From Burkholderiales bacterium (GTDB lineage: Bacteria; Pseudomonadota; Gammaproteobacteria; Burkholderiales; Usitatibacteraceae), in NCBI GenBank assembly GCA_014378085.1, contig JACMOJ010000062.1, positions 1 through 29,327 of the forward strand: a stretch of DNA of 29,327 bases. The letters run 5' to 3'. Position numbers and translations under genes: made by a program. How positions within the stretch are numbered: the stretch's first letter is position 1; every line of letters starts with the position of its first letter. Shown here piece by piece: positions 1 to 4,681 of the stretch. Below the pieces are notes generated by a model. The model saw only the letters and a list, made by a program, of their open reading frames with translations. It ran no database searches and was not told the DNA's origin.

Positions 1-118
1 ACCCCCCGCTATCGGGAACCCTGTACAGCCGCTTTGGGTCATCCAATACTATGAGTGCAGTTCAAGAATTTGCTGGTAGATTGTCGATGATGTTTTCGGC
101 CACAACCGGCGCTTCCGG
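1..118. repeat. Dispersed intergenic element, copy A (cut by window start)
   Basis: Positions 1-40 match 15191-15230 at 30 of 40 bases without gaps, and 51-117 match 1585-1652, sharing AGAATTT-CTGGTAGATTG and the downstream TCGGCCA...TTCC core. The whole 9-117 segment is collinear with 1543-1652 (109 versus 110 bp). No gene is visible in 1-192. The frame through the element would encode a tail containing QEFAGRL, similar to QEFTGRL in copy B, so the element may be a relic of coding sequence. That is inference. Confidence 0.65.
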
Positions 119-192
119 AGCGCCTCCTGATTTCATATATTGATCCACCGAATCAATTGAAAGAAACTTTGACTCTGACACTTGGTGTGTAA
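96..192. repeat. Direct repeat, left copy, abutting the DUF4279 start codon
   Basis: This segment lines up with 692-788 at a constant offset of 596 bp. I count 61 identical bases of 85 over 96-180 without a gap, and similarity continues with a one-base shift (TTGACTCT...GGTGT). Its 5' end is the TCGGCCA core of the dispersed element. Its 3' end runs into the ATG at 193. The two copies bracket the DUF4279 gene. A TTGACT hexamer (169-174) is conserved in both copies. Confidence 0.6.
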
Positions 193-612
193 ATGGCAGC
201 ACTCCACCGTGCTGTCGCATCGCTCAATCTTTCTGGCGATGACCTGAATCCCGAGAAGATCACTGAAATGCTCGGTGCTAAGCCCTCGCGCGCGTGGCGC
301 AAGGGTGATGACATCCGGATGCGGCCTGACCTAGCACCAAAATTCGCGCGCCAAGGCCATTGGAGCAAGAGAGCGACGCCGACTGAGCCGGAGAACTTGG
401 ACGCTCAGGTCATCGAACTGCTTGATGGCCTTACGAAGGATATTCGCGTGTGGCAGCAGCTTAGCGAGCAGTTTCGAATTTCAGTTTTTTGTGGATGGTT
501 TATGTCCGATGCAAATGAAGGGGTTGAAATTGCTCCCAGCACGCTTCTCTTGCTAGGTGAGAGGGGAATCCGCCTTGATTTGGACATCTACTCGCCCGAC
601 GATGACGCCTAG
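193..612 (+). CDS. DUF4279 domain-containing protein
   Basis: This 139-aa protein fits the DUF4279 family. Near the N-terminus (about residues 11-38) it has SLNLSGDDLNPEKITEMLG followed by KPSRAWRKGD, a Trp-containing strand (GHWS), a helical middle and a C-terminal LGERGIRLDLDIYSPDD, which is the family's usual order. It is a complete single-domain soluble protein with no signal peptide or membrane segment. The family's function is not established, so none is assigned. The ATG at 193 is the only usable start, because a stop codon lies directly upstream at 190-192 and the first conserved strand begins about ten residues in. No good Shine-Dalgarno sequence precedes it. The gene sits alone between two copies of a direct repeat (96-192 and 692-788), which suggests it arrived or duplicated as a unit. 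Confidence 0.8.
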   Translation: MAALHRAVASLNLSGDDLNPEKITEMLGAKPSRAWRKGDDIRMRPDLAPKFARQGHWSKRATPTEPENLDAQVIELLDGLTKDIRVWQQLSEQFRISVFCGWFMSDANEGVEIAPSTLLLLGERGIRLDLDIYSPDDDA

Positions 613-691
613 CGTGGTGTTCGCGCGTGCTTGTAAAATTCATTGATAGTCGGTTATGACGGAAGCTTGGTCGACCGTAACACTGAACTTA

Positions 692-788
692 TCGGCCAAA
701 AGCGACGCTTCGCCAACTCAGTCTGATTTCATATTTTGATAAAGCGAATGAAATGAAAAGTCATTTGACTCTAACTCCGGTGTTCATA
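692..788. repeat. Direct repeat, right copy, upstream of the 192-aa gene
   Basis: This is the partner of 96-192 (61 of 85 bases identical over 692-776). It begins with the TCGGCCA core, contains CTGATTTCATAT and TTGACTCT, and ends just before a plausible -10 for the next gene. The intergenic stretch 613-835 holds this repeat and otherwise no recognisable feature. Confidence 0.6.
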
Positions 789-794
789 GATAAA
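765..794 (+). promoter_or_regulatory. Candidate sigma70 promoter for the 192-aa gene
   Basis: TTGACT (765-770) and GATAAA (789-794) are separated by 18 bp, about 40 bp before the ATG at 836. The -35 hexamer lies inside the direct repeat. In the left repeat copy the position corresponding to the -10 is the DUF4279 start codon and has no good -10, so the promoter would not be shared unchanged. Confidence 0.35.
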
Positions 795-835
795 TTGTTA
801 CTCCAATCCTTTGGATTCTAGGGGTTACTACGACC

Positions 836-1414
836 ATGCAATCGTCACCAAGACTGCAGGAAGAGCTTTCGCGCGCCCGTGAATCAGTTACTGCAATGAA
901 AACTAGCGCAACTCTCCCCGAGCTAGAAGACAACTGGAAGGAATACTTGGGTCGACTTGAGCGCGTCTGGTTTAAAGCGTTTGCACACTACAAGAAAAGT
1001 CCTAAGTGGCACCGGTGGCAGGAACACTTTGAGAAAGAGCGAAAAGACGACCCGCTCCTCTCCTACTTACGGAACGCGCGGGGTGCCGACGAGCACACCG
1101 TTGCGGATATCGTTGAGCAAACACCTGGCCTTATCGAAATTGTTCCGGGCGAACTGGGCGGAACAGTCGCTAGAGTACAAATTACGAGCAATGGAGTTGT
1201 TACAGCGGAAACTACGGGAACCGCCGGTGTTGTGTTCAACCCAGCGCGGATCAAGCTGTTGCCGATAGTAAATAGAGGGGTGACCTTTGGCGTTCCCACA
1301 AGACACCAGGGCATTACGCTGAATCCAGAGAACATTGTTTCAGTTGCTGAGGTGGGGTTGCACTACTACGAGAAATTTCTCAATGAAGCAGATACGTTCT
1401 TTGCGGGTAAATAG
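836..1414 (+). CDS. Hypothetical protein, unrecognised family
   Basis: I do not recognise this 192-aa protein. The N-terminal half (about residues 1-90) is charged and looks all-helical, with conserved-looking aromatic positions (VWFKAFAHYKK, WHRWQEHF) and then LRNARGADEH at about 78-87. The RGADEH part fits an R-x4-H spacing like that of HEPN ribonucleases, but the resemblance is only a short motif. The C-terminal half is rich in Val, Thr and Gly and looks like beta strands, ending in a helix. There is no signal peptide or membrane segment. The ATG at 836 is preceded by AGGGG eleven bases upstream and by a candidate promoter. It stands alone between toxin-antitoxin and DUF4279 units, so a defence or stress role is possible but unproven. 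Confidence 0.7.
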   Translation: MQSSPRLQEELSRARESVTAMKTSATLPELEDNWKEYLGRLERVWFKAFAHYKKSPKWHRWQEHFEKERKDDPLLSYLRNARGADEHTVADIVEQTPGLIEIVPGELGGTVARVQITSNGVVTAETTGTAGVVFNPARIKLLPIVNRGVTFGVPTRHQGITLNPENIVSVAEVGLHYYEKFLNEADTFFAGK

Positions 1415-1446
1415 CGACCTCCAACAATAGGTGGCACGTAAGGGCG

Positions 1447-1461
1447 GCGAGCAGCGCTCGC
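1447..1461. other. Short GC-rich hairpin downstream of the 192-aa gene
   Basis: GCGAGC (1447-1452) and GCTCGC (1456-1461) form a perfect 6-bp stem with a 3-base loop, 33 bases after the stop codon. There is no T-run after it, so it is at best a weak terminator. A 12-bp palindrome, AGCGTGCACGCT, follows at 1476-1487. Confidence 0.3.
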
Positions 1462-1542
1462 ATCATTAGGCGCCGAGCGTGCACGCTGGGTCAATCAAAG
1501 TTGTCAGCGACAAATATTTCACACTCGACCTCGAACAGACTA

Positions 1543-1653
1543 TTTCGGGAAAAGCGAATGTTCGATTTGGGGGCGTACATTTGGATGAGCGCGGAGATCA
1601 AGAATTTACTGGTAGATTGGCGTGGTTATGTTCGGCCAGAAGCGGACATTCCC
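1543..1653. repeat. Dispersed intergenic element, copy B
   Basis: This is collinear with 9-117: both have CGGGAA, then about 20 bases to TTTGGG, then 23-24 bases to TCAAGAATTT, then CTGGTAGATTG and TCGGCCA...TTCC. It occupies the middle of the 427-bp gap between the 192-aa gene and the AbiE pair. The rest of that gap (1654-1779) shows nothing recognisable. A short open frame through it (1479-1679) is treated as part of the repeat, not as a gene. Confidence 0.6.
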
Positions 1654-1796
1654 CGTTGGCGTCCAATTATCTTTCTTAATTCACATCAGCGTTTATGAAG
1701 GGCAGGACTGTACTGTTTGGCGACGGTAAAGAACACCGTTGAGCGAAATGAAATCACAGGTACAGGCTTCCTCAACGGCTTGACGCACTTGGATAA

Positions 1797-1832
1797 GTAT
1801 GCAAACATACGACATTGATGTCGTATGTTTGC
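1797..1832. promoter_or_regulatory. Inverted-repeat operator of the AbiE pair
   Basis: GCAAACATACGAC (1801-1813) and GTCGTATGTTTGC (1820-1832) form a perfect 13-bp inverted repeat around a 6-base spacer, ending nine bases before the AbiEi ATG. A second overlapping dyad (GTATG 1797-1801 with CATAC 1806-1810) gives three copies of the GTATG/CATAC half-site. A TTGACG hexamer lies upstream at 1780-1785. AbiEi antitoxins are known to repress their own promoter by binding inverted repeats, so this is the expected operator. Confidence 0.7.
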
Positions 1833-1841
1833 GGAAAATCC

Positions 1842-2249
1842 ATGCCTAAATTTACCCTGGAAGAACGAATTGAGATGAGCATTACCCGCTCAAAACTCAA
1901 TGTCTTTCTGAGAGAGGATTTTGAGAGATTTGGCGGTTATGACCAAGTTGGTAGAGCGCTACGCTCTGTCATGCTCAAGGGCTTGTTACTTAAAGCCGGC
2001 TATGGGGTCTACGTGAAAGCTCGGAAGTCGAGCATCACCGGCAATCCCATCCCCGTGATTCCCCTAGTTCAAGTCGGCTTGGAGGCCCTTGAAAAGATGG
2101 GGGTGCCGGCCGAAATTGGGTCCTCTGCCAAGGAATATATGTCAGGCGCAACAACCCAAATGCCAGTTGCGGCCGTTGTAAACATCGGGAAATCGCGGGT
2201 GGCGCGAAGGCTTGGCTTTGGCGGGAAAGAATTAAGGTATGAAAAGTGA
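1842..2249 (+). CDS. abiEi: AbiEi/DUF6088-type antitoxin, type IV toxin-antitoxin system
   Basis: This is a 135-aa antitoxin partner of the downstream AbiEii-type nucleotidyltransferase. The N-terminal region (about residues 1-60) looks like a winged helix: ITRSKLNVFLREDFERFG, then a second helix, then GYGVYVKARKS as the wing. The C-terminal part is shorter than in full-length AbiEi proteins and resembles the compact DUF6088 class. In type IV systems the antitoxin counteracts the toxin without stable direct binding, and AbiEi also acts as an autorepressor. I chose the ATG at 1842 (MPKFTLEER). In-frame TTG 1815 and ATG 1818 lie inside the perfect inverted repeat, which would then be coding. 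GGAAAA at 1833-1838 is a weak ribosome-binding site. The stop overlaps the toxin start by four bases (GTGA), so the two are translationally coupled. Confidence 0.75.
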   Translation: MPKFTLEERIEMSITRSKLNVFLREDFERFGGYDQVGRALRSVMLKGLLLKAGYGVYVKARKSSITGNPIPVIPLVQVGLEALEKMGVPAEIGSSAKEYMSGATTQMPVAAVVNIGKSRVARRLGFGGKELRYEK

Positions 2250-3337
2250 GAAAAATATCTAGCGCGGAAGCCAAGCAGATCGACGATTTCGCCATTGAAT
2301 CTGGAATTCTCCCTGCCTACGTCCTTGAAAAAGACCTGCACGTTTTCGCCGCCTTAGAAATTCTGGCAAACATGCCGGTCAGCGAATATTTTCGACTCGT
2401 GTTTTGTGGGGGAACGTGTTTGTCGAAATCGTATGGGATCTTGGACCGTATGTCTGAGGACGTCGATTTCAAGCTCGTCCCGACCGATGCAGCGCGAGCT
2501 TTAACTGGGAGCGCTCGACGATCCCAGTTAAAGGTCTTCCGAAAGCTCGTCTTTGACGCATTATCGAGCGGGGGATTTACTGGTGAAGGCGCCATCATTG
2601 AAAAAGCATTGGATGAAGGTGCCTACTCTAGTTTTAGTGTCACCTATGAATCTGCCTTTGAAAAAACGGAGTCTCTTCGCTCTCATTTGCTCATTGAGCT
2701 GAGTTACACAGAGCTCTTCGATGACGCTAAGAAAATGGACGCCGGCAGGCTTATCGATAAATTGATCGGGGCGGCAGCACCTCAAGAGTCCCTGAAGATC
2801 GAGTGCGTGTCTCTTGCAGAGGCGCTTGCAGAGAAATTGGTGGCTTTCCCCCGACGCCTTGGCAAACAAATGTCGGACCGACTACCAGCGAAGAGTCCGG
2901 AGGAGGCGGGATATGATGATGCTGCCCTTACGGCCGACGCCGGTTGGGATGTATCGCTAGTCCGACATCTTTACGACGTGATAACCCTGCTGGACGCGCA
3001 GCCGCAATTAATTTCAAGCAGAGAAGATTTCACCGATTTAGTGTTGGATATCATCGCTAAAGATTCCAGAGACTTTAAGAGCTCCCACGCTGATTATCAA
3101 AATGATCCGTCAGGCGCGTTACTGTCGGCCATGTCATTTGCCGTGGGAAGCAAGCAATTGCAGGCGCAATATGACAAGTTTGTTATTGATATGGTTTATG
3201 GGAAAGGCGCCCCATCTTATGCAAAGTCTGTTTCGTTTTTTGAGTCAACACTGAGGGCGATACTCGAACCACCCATCCTAGAGGCGGTGCCAATGAAGAG
3301 CGATGTTGGTTCGCCTTCAACGCCAAAACCCTTCTAG
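2246..3337 (+). CDS. abiEii: AbiEii/AbiGii-family nucleotidyltransferase toxin
   Basis: This is a 363-aa toxin of the type IV AbiE class, a DNA-polymerase-beta-like nucleotidyltransferase. Visible motifs, in order: VLEKD at about 26-30; GGTCLSK at 55-61 (the G-G/S nucleotidyltransferase signature); RMSEDVDFKL at 68-77, carrying the D-x-D metal ligands; LAEALAEKLVAFPRR near 195; and VRHLYDVITLL near 240. This is the usual set for AbiEii. Length and motifs are intact, so it is probably functional. It starts with GTG inside the GTGA overlap with the antitoxin stop, with AAGG about nine bases upstream. AbiE systems give abortive-infection phage resistance in other bacteria; that role here is inference. 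The C-terminal 20 residues (VPMKSDVGSPSTPKPF) look disordered. Confidence 0.88.
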   Translation: MRKISSAEAKQIDDFAIESGILPAYVLEKDLHVFAALEILANMPVSEYFRLVFCGGTCLSKSYGILDRMSEDVDFKLVPTDAARALTGSARRSQLKVFRKLVFDALSSGGFTGEGAIIEKALDEGAYSSFSVTYESAFEKTESLRSHLLIELSYTELFDDAKKMDAGRLIDKLIGAAAPQESLKIECVSLAEALAEKLVAFPRRLGKQMSDRLPAKSPEEAGYDDAALTADAGWDVSLVRHLYDVITLLDAQPQLISSREDFTDLVLDIIAKDSRDFKSSHADYQNDPSGALLSAMSFAVGSKQLQAQYDKFVIDMVYGKGAPSYAKSVSFFESTLRAILEPPILEAVPMKSDVGSPSTPKPF

Positions 3338-3372
3338 GTTGCCCTAATGGTCGGACGGGTCGCCGGCTTAAA

Positions 3373-3394
3373 CCGGCCAGAAGCGGACCTTCCA
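3373..3394. repeat. Short 3'-end copy of the dispersed element (between AbiE and HigBA units)
   Basis: This 22-base segment matches the end of copy B (1632-1653) at 19 of 22 positions (CGGCCAGAAGCGGAC core). CTGATT follows 10-15 bases later, as in the two direct-repeat copies. It lies 36 bp after the AbiEii stop and is otherwise surrounded by featureless sequence. Confidence 0.5.
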
Positions 3395-3500
3395 CGGCCT
3401 CGCCTGATTAGGATCCATAGTTACCGCAATCACCGGCTTCGCCATTGGATTGCATCGCAAAACACCACGAATTGTAGGCGGTAGGCGCAGATATCTGTTG

Positions 3501-3528
3501 CAATAGCTACGGCATTGCCGTAGCATTG
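3501..3528. promoter_or_regulatory. Palindromic operator of the HigBA-like pair
   Basis: GCTACGGCA (3506-3514) and TGCCGTAGC (3516-3524) form a perfect 9-bp inverted repeat with one central base. CAAT/ATTG arms flank it (3501-3504 and 3525-3528), giving an almost continuous 28-bp dyad that ends five bases before the toxin ATG. HigA-type antitoxins bind such palindromes to repress the operon. The site would also mask the ribosome-binding region, where no Shine-Dalgarno sequence is visible. Confidence 0.65.
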
Positions 3529-3532
3529 CTGA

Positions 3533-3847
3533 ATGCGAACTGTTGCCGAAACTGCCATCTTTCAGCGTTATGCGGAAGACATTTGGAGCGAAGAGGAACG
3601 ACTTGAGTTCATCACTTGGATAGCGCTGAATCCTAGCGCTGGCGCGCTAGTTCCGGGGTCTGGCGGTTGCCGCAAAGTACGATGGTCTCGCGCAGGTCAA
3701 GGTAAGCGAGGTGGAGTTCGCGTCGTTTACTTTAATCCTACCGAGACCAAGCTTTGGCTGTTAATCATCTACACAAAGGCCAAGTTTGATAATTTGCCGA
3801 CAGCATTTTTGGCTCAACTGAGACAGGAGATAGAAGATGCCAACTGA
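3533..3847 (+). CDS. higB: HigB/RelE-family toxin (type II toxin-antitoxin system)
   Basis: This 104-aa toxin belongs to the RelE/HigB2-like group of ribosome-dependent mRNA interferases. The N-terminal TVAETAIFQRYAEDIWSEEE is the typical first strand and helix. At about 42-67 the signature GSGGCRKVRWSRAGQGKRGG leads into the strand VRVVYF, and a late strand KLWLLIIYTK is followed by a C-terminal helix (LRQEIEDAN). Basic residues in the central strands (R48, K49, R51) are the likely RNA-contacting set, by analogy with the family. The toxin precedes its antitoxin, the HigBA order, and their reading frames overlap by 11 bp. Length is normal and nothing looks broken. Confidence 0.85.
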   Translation: MRTVAETAIFQRYAEDIWSEEERLEFITWIALNPSAGALVPGSGGCRKVRWSRAGQGKRGGVRVVYFNPTETKLWLLIIYTKAKFDNLPTAFLAQLRQEIEDAN

Positions 3848-4118
3848 CATGAAGACCTTCCAAAAGGATTTGTTGGAGTCTGTACGCCAAATGCGGCGAG
3901 GAGAGGCAACGCGCGTTACCAAAGTTGAACTTCCTGCTGCTGCGGCGGCGCGGCTCCAAATGGGATTATCTCAATTGGAGTTCGCCGAACTATTGGGCGT
4001 CTCACCCCGCACTTTGCAAGATTGGGAGCAAGGCAGGCGTGAGCCAACCGGCGCTGCTCGAATGCTTCTAAAAGTCGCGACGAAGCATCCGGCGATCTTG
4101 CGTAAGATTGCTGCGTAA
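3837..4118 (+). CDS. higA: HigA-like antitoxin with XRE helix-turn-helix (NadS-like)
   Basis: This 93-aa antitoxin of the HigBA-like pair has an N-terminal helical region (FQKDLLESVRQMRRGEATRV, about residues 8-27) followed by an XRE/Cro-type helix-turn-helix at about 42-75, with LSQLEFAELLGVSPRTLQDW and then EQGRREPTGAA. This architecture is what I know from NadS-like antitoxins downstream of RelE/HigB toxins. The start at 3837 has a good ribosome-binding site (AGGAGA, 3825-3830) inside the toxin gene and overlaps the toxin stop by 11 bp. It probably binds the 3501-3528 palindrome. Confidence 0.85.
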   Translation: MPTDMKTFQKDLLESVRQMRRGEATRVTKVELPAAAAARLQMGLSQLEFAELLGVSPRTLQDWEQGRREPTGAARMLLKVATKHPAILRKIAA

Positions 4119-4499
4119 ATCTTACGGCGATATCGGCCAATACCGTCGGTTCCCGAACATCTTCCAATTCAGTGAGTATTGTCGGTCGTGACGTAAAACT
4201 TGATTCTGTAATAGGTCTGCACTTCGCGGTCAAGCGGTGGCAGTACGCTAGTGCGAGTAAATCCGCCGCCGCCCGCCCCGGTCGCCGCAACCCCCAGCAT
4301 CCCCGGGCACCCTCCGGTGCCACGACCTTTCCAGTCTCATCCAGGCCGGCCGAATTTTTCAAGGACAGTAACAGCGACCGCCAAACGGCGCTGATGGGAC
4401 GGCAAACCGTGCGTCGCGGCATCGCGAATGTTGCTAGTAGGCGACAAAAAATCAATAAAAACAAATAGTTGACTCCTCTCAATGGATTCCTAAGAAATA
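4119..4499. other. Intergenic stretch without a convincing gene
   Basis: Between the antitoxin stop and the receptor's promoter region I see only a weak copy of the dispersed-element end at 4131-4154 (15 of 22 bases shared with copy B) and, from about 4260 on, GC-rich sequence. Open frames here (for example 4172-4468) have low-complexity translations and no start signal, so they are not called. This is the boundary between the toxin-antitoxin units and the polysaccharide cluster. Confidence 0.5.
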
Positions 4500-4568
4500 G
4501 TCATTGACAAACAATGACCATTCAGAGAAAAATCACTAAATCGTTGCAGTAAATCGTTGCAGTAAAAT
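4500..4568 (+). promoter_or_regulatory. Promoter/operator region of the TonB-dependent receptor
   Basis: GTCATTG (4500-4506) and CAATGAC (4512-4518) form a perfect 7-bp inverted repeat. It overlaps a consensus -35, TTGACA (4504-4509), with AAAAAT at 4528-4533 as an 18-bp-spaced -10. Directly after it the 13-base unit TAAATCGTTGCAG occurs twice in tandem (4537-4549, 4550-4562), followed by a second possible -10, TAAAAT (4563-4568). A transcription factor, perhaps the LacI-family regulator encoded downstream, could bind the inverted repeat or the tandem repeat. Neither has the usual CG-centred LacI-family operator shape. Confidence 0.4.
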
Positions 4569-4681
4569 TCTGCGGCGCTGACTAAAGGCCAAAAATAGGC
4601 TGGGTCCATAGATTGACCCCGAATGCTCAAGGTGCGCCTCGCCAATTCGGACATAAGAAATCAATTTACCGGAGGAAGAAA

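Noticed and set aside
169..192. MerR-type operator suggested by TTGACTCTGACACTTGGTGT
   Set aside because: There is no proper dyad, the second copy diverges in the spacer, and no MerR-family gene is nearby. It is kept only as part of the direct repeat.
1418..1476. Possible integron attC site (CTCCAAC ... hairpin ... ATTAGGC)
   Set aside because: The outer boxes do not pair with each other and the second deviates from GTTRRRY. No other gap in the array has a better match and no integrase is present.
1479..1679. 66-aa open frame on the + strand
   Set aside because: It runs through copy B of the dispersed element, has no ribosome-binding site, and its similarity to another locus is explained by the repeat.
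4172..4468. 98-aa open frame before the TonB-dependent receptor
   Set aside because: It has a basic, low-complexity translation, no ribosome-binding site and no recognisable motif. It lies in the promoter-side spacer.
3916..4482. 188-aa frame on the - strand
   Set aside because: It is an antisense shadow of the HigA-like gene and the following spacer, with no coding signature.
4613..4681. Upstream TTG extension of the receptor
   Set aside because: It has no ribosome-binding site and a non-signal-like sequence. The ATG at 4682 has a strong GGAGG.
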